Shown: piece after piece, positions 23,517 through 34,210 of the stretch | How positions within the stretch are numbered: the stretch's first letter is position 1 | How the letters are laid out: every line of letters starts with the position of its first letter | Source: Prorocentrum cordatum | Lineage: Eukaryota > Sar > Dinophyceae > Prorocentrales > Prorocentraceae | DNA length: 64,000 nt | NCBI GenBank assembly: GCA_963575745.1 | Contig: CAUYUJ010018881.1 | Span: forward strand, 62,001 to 126,000 | Direction of reading: 5' to 3' | The notes under the pieces: generated by a model | What the model saw: only the letters and a program-made list of their open reading frames with translations | The model's database searches: none | What the model was told of the DNA's origin: nothing | Program-made: the position numbers and the translations under genes

Positions 23517-24837
23517 TCCTTCTCTTCATCTGCGGGGCGCCTCTTCGTTGCCATCACCGCTTCTTTCCCTTCTGGCTCCTTGTCCTTGGCCTGTTGACCT
23601 CTTGCCCCCAATCTCACGTCGCCTCCCGCTGCTCCTGCGACTCTCCGAACCTCCTCATCTTTTCCATAGAAAATTCGGTACTCTCGGGGATTAGTTCTTC
23701 TTGTTGCGCAACCCACGGCCCGCGGCGCAAGCTGCAAGCTTTATGCTTAGGCTATGTGGCCCATATGGATCAGATGGCCCATGTGAGCCATGCTTTGGCG
23801 CTATACGTTGTGGCGCAACCGCTGGTCACGTGTGGATTGCGTTTCCGTTCGTGGCGCATCTGGCTCGCAGTTGCGTGTTGTTCGGGGCCCAGCGTAGCAG
23901 GCGTCGATTGGGATTGCATAACTTGCCCGAAAGAGGAGGAGGGCCAGAAGGAGCGCAAACATTGCAGGACAAACGGAGAAGTGGCACGAGGAGAAGTATA
24001 GAGGAGGAAGGGGGGAGGAAGGGGGGGGGCGGAGGGCGGGAAGGGCGAGCAGACAGGCAAATTGCTTGCATGTCTCTGGGTGGCATCGTTGAACATAAAA
24101 CGCGTAAGATCTGGGGGCTGCTTTACGGTCCAGGCGCTCTCTCGGGCATCTTGGGGCGGTTTGTTTCCGAGACCTTGCAGATGTGGTATGGCACCTTGAA
24201 CCTGGTCTCTCCTAGGCGTCGCATGTAGCATTGTTGATGTGAGTGTTTGAGGGAGCGCGGCTCCGCCGCGGCCATTGCTTAAGCTCTCTTAAGCCAAGCT
24301 CTTGAGTCATGCGTGGGACATCGACATCGTCGATCATATTAATGTTGGAGATACCCAGAGGACCTCGTGAGTCTAATGAGCTCGCGAGGCCAAGTCTCGG
24401 GCCCCGGGGCCAGGACTCGGCTGGCCCTCATTCCACCACGGTGAGCACATATGCAAGATGAAAGGAGTCGTCTGAAACCACCACAGTCAAAATCCCTAGT
24501 ATGGATATGGACGAGCACACGCTTTCCTCGGGTGCGCCCTTGCGCCCTTGCACCTGGATCTCGCCTTTTTCTTTGTTCGTTGGCCAATCTCTCTGGAAAT
24601 CCTGGGGGCTGCTGTTCACGGGGCTCGCGTCTGTATGGTTTATGGTCCAATTTATGGTCCGCCCTTGCTGCAGATTCTGACTGTGCGCTGAGAGTCTTGC
24701 CAAGAGAGCTCACGCAATGGCCGCGGCGCGCTGTCTGTCCGTGCCGTATAGTTTCTGGTTCGAGCATTTTGCTGGCCAGTTGGACTGCCAACAGTCGGGC
24801 TGGTCCAATCCCATCTGCCCCATCGGGCTGCCTCGCG

Positions 24838-25896
24838 ATGGCAACGCGGCTGATTATCGACGGCGCCCGCATCCCCTTCGACGAGAAGTTCCTGCGCATG
24901 AGAGACGTGGATGGCGAGGACGTGCTCGAGTGCGGCGGCAAGAGCCTCGCGAGCATCATCGGCAGCGCCGAGTACCCGTGGGAGAACGAAGCCGCCCCAT
25001 GGGACAAAGTGGAAGCAATGCATTTCATGGACGGAATGTGCAGAAGGCCCACTGGCCATCGCGACGTCGTCGGCATGCTGGAGGCCATGCACGTGCTAGA
25101 CAGGCCGAGGAGGGAGGTATTCAACAGCTATGGCGAGAACGACGTCGGCGAGTACGACGTCGGCGAGTACGGTTTTGGCGAGTACGGCTTTGGCGAGGAC
25201 GACTTTGGCGAGGACGACTGGGGGTACAAGTGGGAGCCGAGTTGGGAGGTTGACGGTTGGGACAGCGATGACGGCGCGGCCCGTGACAGGGGCCAGGGCC
25301 AGGGCGTCTCCGCGACGAGAGCTACGTCGGCTACAGCGGGCGTTGGCGGCTACAAGAACTTCGTGGGCGGCGGCTACAAGAGCTTCGAGAACGTCGGCGG
25401 CTGCAAGCGCTACAGGATCGAGGGCGGTGGCGGCTACGCGGGCGTTGGCGGCTACAAGACCATCGAGGGCGTTGGCGGCTACAAGAGCACCGAGGGCGTC
25501 GGCGGCTACAAGAGCACCGAGAACGTTGGCGGCGAGACCGTTGGCGGCTACAAGAGCACCGAGGGCGTTGGCGGCTACAAGAGCACCGAGGCAATGGGCG
25601 GCGAGACCGTTGGCGGCTACAAGAGCACCAAGGTCACCAAGGGCGCGAGCGTCTTCGAGAAGGAGAAGGCCACGGCGAGCGCCGAGGGCGACGGCGGCGT
25701 TGGCCCGCAGTGCAGCTACGGCAGCTACGGCAGCTACGACTTCTCCGAGTACGACGGCCAGACGCGCGTGCCATCGTCGCCATCGTCGCCCTGGGGCAGT
25801 TTAACCAACATGCGCGCTGTCGCGTCTTCCGCCGCGCGACATGCTTCTGGGGCTGCCGGGAATAAGGCTAAGGCAAAAAGGCTAAGGACTGGCTAA
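24838..25896 (+). CDS. Gly/Tyr-rich protein with VGGYKSTE tandem repeats
   Basis: The proposed start is ATG 24838 (MATRLIIDGARIPFDEKFLR), giving 352 residues to the stop at 25894-25896; upstream codons in the same frame look non-coding. Residues 1-100 form an apparently folded N-terminal region (GEDVLECGGKSLASIIGSAE). Residues 100-140 are acidic EYDVGEYGFGEYGF repeats. Residues 160-265 are 8-14-residue repeats of GVGGYKSTE, with NVGGETVGGYKSTE as an expanded unit. The tail has YGSYGSYDFSEYD and a basic end, KAKAKRLRTG. No intron interrupts it, unlike its neighbours. I know no function. Composition suggests a low-complexity, possibly phase-separating or structural protein. The repeats correspond to a 27-bp nucleotide minisatellite (25440-25625). 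Confidence 0.65.
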   Translation: MATRLIIDGARIPFDEKFLRMRDVDGEDVLECGGKSLASIIGSAEYPWENEAAPWDKVEAMHFMDGMCRRPTGHRDVVGMLEAMHVLDRPRREVFNSYGENDVGEYDVGEYGFGEYGFGEDDFGEDDWGYKWEPSWEVDGWDSDDGAARDRGQGQGVSATRATSATAGVGGYKNFVGGGYKSFENVGGCKRYRIEGGGGYAGVGGYKTIEGVGGYKSTEGVGGYKSTENVGGETVGGYKSTEGVGGYKSTEAMGGETVGGYKSTKVTKGASVFEKEKATASAEGDGGVGPQCSYGSYGSYDFSEYDGQTRVPSSPSSPWGSLTNMRAVASSAARHASGAAGNKAKAKRLRTG

Positions 25897-27498
25897 GGGC
25901 CTAGCTGGCTTGGGAAAGTGCTGAAAGGTGACAGATTTCAAACTGTAAAACGTCGTCGGTCAAAGGCGGCTAATGGGGCTGCCAGGGGCTAGCGGGAGGT
26001 TAAGTTAAGTGGGGTGGGGTGGGGGGATGATGAGAGGATTTAGGACTTAGGACTTAGGCTACTTAGGGCAGGGCTGAGGGGCAGGGCTTCGGGAGCACCC
26101 AGACCAACGCGCTCTGGCCTCTTTATTGGGGCGGCGGAACCTGTCTGCGCCTTCGTCGGCATCGTCGAGCAATTGCCTCGGCACTGGCGCGGTCTCTAGC
26201 GTAGAGACAGCGCAAGCGGTTTGGTGCAAGAAGCGCAAGCGCTTCTTGATCGGTATCTAGAGCGAGGCGGAGAGACACAATTGGACGCCCAGCGACCCAG
26301 AGAGGATCGCAGAGGGCAGCTTGCATGCAGTGTTCAGTGTTTTATAGTGTATAGCTCGCTTTGCTGCGCTTGGCAGTGCGGGATTCGCGCGTGTAATTAG
26401 TTAGTGCTTGCCCGCCTTTCTCCGTGACTGCTCGGCGATTTCGTCGAGAACAGACGCTCCCTTCCTCATTGTCCTCTCCTTCTCATCCTCACCTCATCCC
26501 TCATCCTCGTTGCAAGCACGTTCCCAAGTCTCAAGTGGCTTGCAAACGGAATGACCGCGATCCCCTAGGATTGCCAATCATCAGGGGGCTCGCTCTCCAA
26601 TAGGAGGCATTTTCGTGTTTTATGTGTTCGTCGCAGGTGTACGGTCATTGTACGGTACACAGTGTGATGGTAGGGTAGGCTTAGGGTTAGGGGCTTAGGG
26701 TAGGTTCGTAGTGGGCCGTTCTATTACGATGGTATGGTTCGCATTTCAGCAAAAATCGGCTGATCTGATGTGACCGAAATAAAAACACATAACATCTATC
26801 GCATAGTTCATCTATCGCATCTTTCATCTTCGCATCTTGCATCGCATCTCGGAGTCATCGTGGCTCTCTCGCGGGATCGCTGGGCTCTCTCGTGGCCACA
26901 TGGGGTTCTGGCACTGGGCGCAGCGGGGTCGAGGACCCCGCCTCGTTTGGTTCTCGCCCAGCTTCGGTTCGGGGCTCACCCCATTCAGATGCGCGGGCGT
27001 TGGTTGGTCCCCCCTACAGTGCTGGGGCGGCGGATCGGGGTCCAGTTCGCTCCTCCCCTCCCCCCCCCCCCCGTGGCTCTCTGAGGCCTGTCCTTTTGGA
27101 GCTCGGGCCGTCTGGCCTCGCCGCCATCGTCTGATGCCGTTTGGCAGTCAGAGCCTTGCTTCGCCTTGTGGACCCCAGTGTGCTCCTGGGCCCCTCGTCG
27201 CCGTCGGCCGATGCCGTCGGCCGTCGGGGATCGCCGCGTCGTCGTCGCGACGTTGTCCTCGACGATTGCGATTGACGTTTGTCGATTGTCGGTCGTTGGC
27301 GAGTCGCCCTCGCCTCCCTGGGGCATCGATTCGCGTTCGTCGTCGCGTCGCCGTCGTCGACGCGTCGATCCCCGCGGCGAGGGGCGCGTCACCTTGCGGC
27401 TCATCGTTCCCCTCTTCGCTCCTGCCCACGCCCTCGCCTCCGCCCTCCCCCCCATTCCCCCATCGCCCACCCACCCCTCCAATGCGCCCGACGTCCAG
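25897..27498. other. intergenic/intron sequence without recognised gene
   Basis: Short tandem duplications such as GGACTTAGGACTTAGG (26043) and GGCTTAGGGTTAGGGGCTTAGGGTAGG (26680) occur. A 67-codon minus-strand frame (26326-26123) and several + frames at 26.8-27.5 kb have no family signature. An exon of the following gene begins at 27499. Confidence 0.5.
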
Positions 27499-30400
27499 GT
27501 TGCATCTGTCAATGACGGGTCTGCGGACACTGCTCGGGAGTCGCAAGACGAAGCAGACGCCCTTGCCGAGGAGATCGAGACCCGGCCCAAGATCAAAAGG
27601 TCTGAAGCCAGGCCAGCGGCGCCCAGGGCTGCAGCCGCGCCCGTGGCAACGGCGACGGCGACGGCCGCGCCCGAGCCCGCGACCGCCAACGCCGCGCCGA
27701 CTAGCCCTCGGGCGAAGGCCGAGGCTGTGCAGGAGCGACGTGGTCCATGCGTCGTATGTCCAGTCACCCCCCCCTTCCTAAGGTGCCTCGCGAGGATGGG
27801 GGAAGGTGGGGGTGAAGGGGTGGTGCTCGCGCTCACCATGTGAATATAATAGATCATTGTATTAATATATGATAGGGCGTTCCCCCTTCAGGGGCCCCCA
27901 CCGAAGCCATTCGCGTATGCTGACAACTACGTGTGGTGCGCAAGTTGGTATAGCTGCATCGAAGGTTGCACATGCGCCTCGCGCCGCCGCCGGGGTTTCA
28001 TGCTCTCTGACATGTCTAGGAACCCCAGCAGGAGCCAGAACAGGAGCCCCAGCGCCGCAGCGGACAGGAGCCCCAGCTGGAGCCCCAGTGCCGCAGCAGG
28101 CAAGAGCCGCAGGCAGGCAGCGCCGCAGCAGATGCATCAGCGGGGGGCCCAGCGCAGCAGCAGGCAGACCATGATGATGCTCGGCGTGAAGCGATGCAGT
28201 GGACCATGGCGATCGAAACTATACTGGAGGAAACTACTCAGCAGCCCGATGTGGATCCCGGCGTCGAGCCTGACTCAGTTGCGAGCCGAGCTGCGCGGAG
28301 GCTCAGGGGCGTGCCGTCAGCTGCGTCGTCTACCGGTGGTCTCGACGCGCTGAGCGACGTCGAGATCCCAACCGCGGCGCGCGATCCAGAGGCCTGCGGA
28401 GGGGGGCGGAGGGGATGAGGGGGGGGGGGCTCGTTCTATCCCCATCAAGATGGAGCGGGGCGATGCAAGCGCGAGGGTCTGAGGTCGGCAGAACGATGCC
28501 TCATATCGCCCATCGCCGACACCAAACCCTTGCGTTCGCATCCCCCCCCTTACCCCCCCCGCCTCCGCGCCGATCCCCAGGCGACGTGGTCATGCCCCAG
28601 TTGTCAGTGCGACTGGATCGCGTCGGTGACCATCTGTCCGTCCTGCAGCATGACCAGGGACGGGTCGATCATCGATGGCGCGACCGACCAGGCAAGTGTG
28701 ATCCGTCGCATGTCGCCCCGTCCTCGCGCCCCCCCTCATTGGGCCGTGATGCGTCGCGCAGCTTTCCCGCTCCTTTCCCCGCCCCCGCGACTGCGCCCTC
28801 CACGTCCGCGTCATTTTCCTGCTCCCGCCTCGTTCATCGCATCTCGTCCTCCAGTAACCCCCCCCCTCCCATCTCGCCATCAGTGTCCGCATCCCTGCCC
28901 CCGCATTGGCCCATTGACCCATCGCGCCCTCCCCCGTTGCCCACGCCCGGCCTGGCGGAGGGATCATGTTGAAGAGATGGGGGGGGGAGGAGATGGAGGG
29001 CGGCGAGCGAGAGCTGGGGGGGGGGAGGGGCGGATGAGAGGGCGGATGGGGGAACATGATGAGCAGGGGGGGCGGCGATGGAGAGATGGAGGCGGAGTGG
29101 AGATAGAGGAGTGGGGCGGGGGTGGGGACGGCGGTGCATGAGAGAGAAGAGGATGGGGATGGGGGGAGGGGCGAGGGAGGAGGATGGGGGACGAGGATGG
29201 CGGAGGAAGAGAAGGGAGGAGGACGAAGAGGCAGAGGAGGAGGGACGGGGGGGACGGGGAGGGGCGGGGAGGGACTGGGAGGGAGGGGGAGGAACGAGTA
29301 AGGCGGCAGAGGGAGGAGGGCGGGGAGGAGGAGGAGGAGGAGCGCATGCCGCATGTCATTTGGAGTGTCGGCAGGGTAATCTTATTTTTTGGACGAACCG
29401 TTTTTTGATTCATTTTACGGCCTGTCCAAAAATTCCCCGCGTGCCTGTCCATTAATTCCTGTGCGCGCCCGCTCGCGCAGGAATTAATGGACAGGCACGC
29501 GGGGAATTTTTGGACAGGCCGTAAAATGAATCAAAAAACGGCTCGTCCAAAAAATAAAATTACCCAGCCGACACTCCAAATAACATGTGCTCCTCATCTC
29601 CCCCTCCTCCTTCTCCTTCCTCCTCCTCCTCCTCGCCCCCCCCCCCCTCCTCCTCATCATCCTATCCCCCTCTAATCCTCGTCCCCCTTTCCCCTCTCCC
29701 CCCCCTCGCTCCGCCCCCTCCTCCTCGCCCCCCCCCCCCCCGCCTCCGCCATTCGCCGCCCCTCCCCCCCTATCCTCCTCGTCCTTCCTCTGTCACCCAT
29801 CCCCGGCCTTTCGCCTATGTCATCCTTCTCCCGCCCTCCGCCCTCCCACCCCCCCCCCCACCCCCCCCTCCTCATCTCATTTATCACCCTTCTCCGTCTG
29901 CTCGCAGCCTCCTCCTCCTCCCTGCCGCGCGCCTCCTCCCTCTTTCTCCCTCCGCCTCTTCCTCCTCTCCTCCTCCGAAATCCGTTCCTTTCCCTCCCTT
30001 CCTCCTATTCCTCCTCCTCCTCTGCCTCATCCTCATTCCTCCGTCCTCTTATTCCTCCTCCCCCTCCTCCTCCTCTCCTCCTTCCTCTTCTCCTCCTCCT
30101 CCTTCCCTCTCCTCCTCCTCCTCCCCCCCCTCATTCCCCTCCTCCCTCTGTGCGTTCGTTCTGCACCCCCCCTCCATCTCCCCCCCCCCATCGTCCGTCT
30201 CCTATGCCTCGTCCTCTGGCCCCATCCTCTTCAACCTCCTCCTCCCCCCCCCCCCCCCCCCCCCCCCTTCCGCTAAGGGCGGCGTGGCGGGGGGGGGGAT
30301 GAGTTCCTTGCCCATCCACCTGCAAGGCAGCAGTCAATACTGCCCCGATGCCGAATGTCCACATTTTGGAGGCTCTATTTGACCGCCTGGAACCGCAGCA

Positions 30401-33400
30401 TCTGATTGCCTTGTCGGAGAACATGAGATCGATCTGCTCGACGTGCCACGGCAATTTCACACTGGGAACGGCGTGTTCAGGAACCGATCTGTGCGTTGAT
30501 CTGTGGAAATTGGTATTCGATGCGTGCGCCAGCCGTTTTGGTGATCGCTTGACCGTGCTCCATGAGTATTCCTGTGAGACTGTCGATTACAAACAGCGGT
30601 TTATTGAACCGCCTCGCTCATTCCGCCGGCCCGTTGCTGCCATGAGTCTGCGTGTGCGGTCGTGGCATCGTGGGACTCCTTTGGGGCTTGTGTTGGGGCC
30701 CATTGTAAGCCTGTTGGGGCCTCGTGGGGCCTGCATAATTTTTAATCTAGGGGCGTTCTGAGCTCTCTTGGCCGAGGGCCGCTAGGGCCCTGGGGCCCGC
30801 GCTGACGGCGTGAATAGGTGGTTCGCGGTTCCCCCCTGGGCCCCGCGTGTTGCCACATGGGGCCCTCGTGGGCGAGCTTGGGCGACTCTGGGGCGGTTCG
30901 GGGGGGCGCTCGGGCGCTTGGGCCGTCTTGGGGGTCTCGTGGGTCCTGGGGACATCTCGGGCCGTGGCGGTGCTGCGGGCGGTCCTAACGGCCTAACGGT
31001 TCCCGGGGCCGTTTTGGATGGTCGCACCGTTGAATTTATGAGAACGCGTCAATCATCAGACACTGTAATGCACATCGTCGCTTCAGGTTGGTCCCGGACG
31101 TTGTTCGGGGTGTCTGGGGGGCGTCTTGAAGCAATCGTGAGCGTCTTGAAGTCTTGAAGCGATCTCGTGGAGGCTCGGGGCCCAACGAGATTATCTTGGC
31201 GACCTCTTCGGGGTAGCTTACTTGGTCCTTCTTGAGTCTTGAGACTTTCTGGGGGTGCCCTGAAATTAGCTCGATGGCGGCGCGCAGTAACAGCCGATGG
31301 CCATGGCCCATGGCCATCGGCTGTTACTGCGCGCCATGCCATCTCCGAGAACCATGCCATCTCCGAGGCGGACTTGCTGGGACGTTGCCAGGCCGTGTTC
31401 GGCCGGGCACCCGCGGCTTTGGCCCCGCGCGCGCGCGAGCTAGAGAACTTTGAACCAGTCACCATATTCATGACATCAGCACGCATCTGGCCCGTCGGGT
31501 CGGCGAATTCGGGAGTTCCACACTGGCGCCCGACTGTTCGGGGACATCGGGGGGCTCGACAAAAAGCAGGCCAGGGTAATAGATAACGGAGAGATGGTAC
31601 CAATACCACATGTTCTCGCTATTGTGTTCGGGGTGGAATGTGACTCCATCTCCAATTGCAACAAGAATCGAGCGGACAATTTCTCGGCGCTGGATGATGA
31701 CACCGAGTGTGCAACAGGACCACCAGGCGAAACGATGTTTGCCGTTTTCGTGGGGACGGTGGATAAGGAATCCTTCCAGGGGATCCCGATCTTGGCGCTG
31801 CCCTGCTTGCTTCGAAGCGAGGGCCCGCGCCAGGATCTGTGCTCTCCATCCGCAGGTTCCTTATCCAATGTTCAGGGGTCCAATCATCTTCTCGGCCTCT
31901 GCTTGAAGGAGACACGACCAGAGCAGCACTGGCAGCCGTCCGAGCTCACAACCCCGCCATCTTCTTCTTGGAGTGCACGAAAAACTTGCAGGCGAAGGGC
32001 GGGTCTGGCAGGAGTATTTTGGATGGGATAGTCGAGCGCGCCAACCAGTTTGGTTACCACGTGGTGCCCACCATGATTCACGCGGAGAAGTTCGGCTCCG
32101 TTGGGAAGCGGGAGCGGTGGTACCTCACGTGCGTGAAGGCACTTACGGGGTTTCTCCGAAGTGATTTGCACGCCCCCCCGCCCCCCCCCCCCCCGGACAG
32201 GACTCGTCATCGCTGGACCTGCTTCGGCGCCCTCCCACCTATTATTTATTATTAGCATCCTCCTTCGTCGTTGTGTGTAGTCGCTGTTCAGTCGGCGGTT
32301 CTCTTGCAGTTCACGCGTTTGTTTGCGCCAGGTGAGTCGCGCTCCGATTGGCCAGACGGACGGCGATTACATCGACCCCCCCTGGGTCTCGCGCATGACA
32401 TCCATGCTCTTCGGCATGTCGGGAATTGAAGGAACTGGGCATGAGTCAGAAATATAATGTTGACACCTGTGAGGCGGAGGCGGAGGGGTGGAGGACTGCT
32501 GAGGATTGTCAGTTGATGAGCAAAGAGGTGGCTAAATCGATGATCAACTTGTCTACATGGAACCAGCCGGGTGCGGGGGGGGCTCGTCGAGGTCGATCTT
32601 GCCCGTGGCGGTGGCACGAACCACTTGCGCTGTGTGATGCGATGGATCGGCGACGTGGTATCGATGGCATCGATGCGTCGGGGTGGCGCCAGTCATAGGT
32701 CATAGGCAGAGGGCAAGGGCCGCAACCGGCAAGCAAGGGGCACGGGGTAGGGTTTGTTCGGGGATTCGGATGCAATTCGGCGACCCGCAGGACCCCCGCT
32801 TGGCGATTATCTTTTGGACGACGATGACCCTTCTGTCATTACGGCGAACTCTCTCAAGGTCAAGGAGAAGAAGCAGGCGAAGAAGAAGGCGAAAGATTCC
32901 ACGGCGTCAGCTGCCGACAAGACCAGGCCCGACGATGCAAAGGTTCCCGAATTCAAAGTAGACCACGCCGACGAGTTCGAGGCGAGGGGGTTTTCATATA
33001 CTCCCGAAGCTATGTATACTGAGGAGTTCGTCAAGCTCGCGTCGTGGCTGCCAGATCGCCAGAAGGAGTTGTTGCTGCTGTGGGTCATAACGGAGGGCCC
33101 TACAGACAAATTGAGTTCGTTCCAGGCGTGCGATTTGAATTTGAGCGTCAAGTGGTCCTCCTATATTCACGAAGGGCTTCCCACGTTGACCTCGGCATCG
33201 CTCACATGGGTCAGGGGCCCTGTGAATCGGAGCGATGGTTCGGTCAAGGCGCCATGGGTGTCAAACGACAATGTAGGGGGAGGTTTAGTGAGAGTAGGAA
33301 ACGATGCGGTCAATTGCGGCTATGAGCTATGAGTTTGTCGTCTGTTCTCTAGCAGGTGTGCGACCGCATGCTATCACTTGGGCTTCGCCAGTCCGCTGTC

Positions 33401-34033
33401 CTCAAATCCTCCGCGTCGTCCTTCGCCGCCGCCGCTCAGGGCGGGTCGGATTGAGTTGAGTGGGGTTCGGTCGTGTCGGGTCGGGTTCGGGCCGGGTCGG
33501 TCGGATCAGGGCGGATCGGGTGGGTTCGGATCGGATCGGGTCGGGTTGTCGCATGATTTTGGTAAAAACAGGTCGGGTCGGATCGGGCTCGGTCGGGTCG
33601 GGTTGGATCGGGGCGGCTGGGGTCGGGTCGGGTTGGGCCAGCTCGAGTCGCGTCGGGTCGAGTCGGGCCAGATCGGGTCGGATAATAGATCAACGCGGGC
33701 CTGGGCGGTTTCGAGCGAGGGTTTGCTTCCCAAGCAACATCTGTCACATGCCTACGTGCTGCCGCCAATGGCCCCCTTTTCGGATGTGGCAAGGAATGCC
33801 TGGCGATCCAGGGCGTGCCGCGCGACGCCTGGAATCGCATCGACCCCGAGGCCGCGTCCAGTTGGTCAGACGCCCAGTTGCGCGATATGAGCGGCAACTC
33901 GTTCTCCATGTGCGCCGTCCTGCCGTTGCTGCTCGCGGTCATGGCATACTGCCCCATCTCCCAGTCGATCATTCTGACCACGAGGGACCCGGGGGAGGAC
34001 GTCGTTCTCGTCGAGGAGGGGCCTGCGCAATAG
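27499..34033 (+). CDS. C5-cytosine DNA methyltransferase-like gene, multi-exon
   Basis: Proposed exons: 27499-27750 (Ala/Pro/Thr-rich linker), 28029-28393 (QEP repeats, then ARREAMQWTMAIETILEET), 28581-28691 (zinc ribbon CPSCQCDWIASVTICPSC), 30327-30610 (motif I), 31590-31735 (motif IV), 31921-32170 (motifs VI and VIII), 32791-33236 (target-recognition-like part) and 33735-34033 (motif X, stop). C5-methyltransferases flip cytosine out of DNA and methylate it from S-adenosylmethionine through a Cys nucleophile in motif IV and a Glu in motif VI. Both residues are present but in unusual contexts (GVECDSIS and FFLECTKNL). Order and spacing of six motifs on one strand make the assignment strong. 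Whether the N-terminal exons belong to the same transcript is inference. It is a nuclear host gene or a retroelement-derived methyltransferase; no RT domain adjoins it. Confidence 0.65.
28581..28691 (+). CDS. zinc-ribbon exon of methyltransferase-like gene
   Basis: After CCCAG, the frame reads ATWSCPSCQCDWIASVTICP followed by SCSMTRDGS. The C-x2-C-x10-C-x2-C pattern predicts one zinc-binding ribbon, similar in position to N-terminal zinc modules of DNA methyltransferases and other DNA-binding proteins. It probably ends at a GC or GT donor near 28691. Confidence 0.55.
28980..30265. repeat. GGA array, 110-bp inverted repeat, CCT array (large palindrome)
   Basis: A GGA purine array (28980-29345) runs into the left arm of an inverted repeat, and the right arm runs into a CCT pyrimidine array (29590-30265). 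The arrays are approximate reverse complements of each other about the same centre (29470), so the palindrome is effectively several hundred bases per arm. It is intronic in the methyltransferase-like gene. Confidence 0.8.
29352..29587. repeat. ~112-bp inverted repeat (foldback element)
   Basis: The left arm 29352-29467 and right arm 29474-29587 are reverse complements with about seven differences and a 6-base centre. The arm includes TTTGGAGTGTCGGC, TTTTTTGGACGA and GGCCTGTCCAAAAATTCC. It has an AT-rich core inside GC-rich surroundings. It resembles a foldback or MITE-like element. Confidence 0.92.
30327..30610 (+). CDS. methyltransferase exon with motif I
   Basis: The exon contains ILEALFDRLEPQHLIALSEN, then CSTCHGNF, then LGTACSGTDLCVDLWKLVF, then LHEYSCETVDYKQRFIE. 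GTACSGTD is the AdoMet-binding motif I (family F/L-x-G-x-G-G/S). The acidic EYSCETVD is at the place of motif II, where a Glu binds the AdoMet ribose. The frame degrades after about 30610. Confidence 0.7.
31186..31515 (+). repeat. second dispersed repeat family, copy 2
   Basis: This is the partner of 20806-21032, with the shared blocks GAGATTATCTTGGCGACCTC, GAGGCGGACTTGC, CCCCGCGCGCGCGAG-CTAGA, CAGTCACCA and GGTCGGCGAATT in the same order. It is intronic in the methyltransferase-like gene and interrupted by a 57-bp palindrome. Confidence 0.75.
31279..31335. repeat. perfect 57-bp palindrome
   Basis: The 28-base arms (GGCGCGCAGTAACAGCCGAT...) are exact reverse complements around a single central C at 31307, with GGCCATGG next to the centre. 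It is inserted within copy 2 of the second dispersed repeat family. Confidence 0.95.
31590..31735 (+). CDS. methyltransferase exon with motif IV
   Basis: The exon reads VPIPHVLAIVFGVECDSISN followed by CNKNRADNFSALDDDTE. FGVECDSIS aligns with the catalytic loop G-F/P-P-C-Q/T-x-x-S of C5-methyltransferases. The nucleophilic Cys is kept while the preceding Pro is Glu. The end is uncertain; the frame stays open to 31860, but the family-like part ends near TGPPG. Confidence 0.6.
31921..32170 (+). CDS. methyltransferase exon with motifs VI and VIII
   Basis: The exon reads RAALAAVRAHNPAIFFLECT, then KNLQ, ILDGIVERANQFGYHVVPTM and EKFGSVGKRERWYLTCVK. FFLECTKNL corresponds to motif VI (ENV), GY followed by a beta strand is motif VII-like, and FGSVGKRERWYL is motif VIII (Q-x-R-x-R). 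The exon ends before the poly-C tract at 32171. Confidence 0.7.
32791..33236 (+). CDS. methyltransferase exon, linker and target-recognition-like part
   Basis: The exon follows CCGCAG. LGDYLLDDDDPSVITANSL and a Lys-rich linker precede FSYTPEAMYTEEFVKLASWL, and then a segment with WSSYIHEGLPTLTSASLTWV and RGP. The PT-x-T...W-x-RG pattern recalls the stretch before motif IX in the target-recognition region. It lies in the right order between motifs VIII and X. Confidence 0.55.
33440..33690. repeat. (TCGGG)-type minisatellite
   Basis: Dense TCGGGTCGGGT/TCGGATCGGG pentamer variants. The array is similar in kind to the GGTTC array at 2460. It lies between the last two exons of the methyltransferase-like gene. 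Confidence 0.93.
33735..34033 (+). CDS. methyltransferase C-terminal exon, motif X
   Basis: The exon reads KECLAIQGVPRDAW...SSWSDAQLRDMSGNSFSMCA, then a hydrophobic stretch and a stop at 34031-34033. E-x-L-A-x-QG-x-P is the conserved run-up, and QLRDMSGNSF matches motif X (Q-x-x-x-x-GN-x-F/V), which completes the AdoMet pocket. The exon could instead splice before the stop into the acidic exon at 34463-34649. Confidence 0.7.
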
Positions 34034-34157
34034 ATAGAACAACAAGTTTCGGCATAACTTGGAATGCGCAGAATGCGCTGCGTTGTCGCCCCCCCCCCCC
34101 CGGGAGCGTCTTGAGAAGACGACCCAGGTGCTCGTTAACATGCAGTAGTATGTTGGC

Positions 34158-34210
34158 GGCAACTGGAGTGGCGGAGAGTATTTTACATACTCTCCGCCAC
34201 TCTAGTTGCC
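34158..34210. repeat. 24-bp inverted repeat hairpin
   Basis: 34158-34181 and 34187-34210 are reverse complements with one mismatch and a 5-base loop (GGCAACTGGAGTGGCGGAGA...). It lies between the methyltransferase stop and the acidic exon. Confidence 0.93.

Noticed and set aside
26123-26326. 67-codon minus-strand frame with Arg/Leu
   Set aside because: No family signature and no supporting exons on that strand; probably chance.
26640-26720. TTAGGG-like repeats (GGGTTAGGGGCTTAGGG) as an interstitial telomere
   Set aside because: Only two or three imperfect units are present, interrupted by other sequence, so this is not a convincing telomere relic.
29585-30382. Ser/Pro-rich 265-codon + frame
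   Set aside because: It lies in the CCT array; low complexity without a folded segment.
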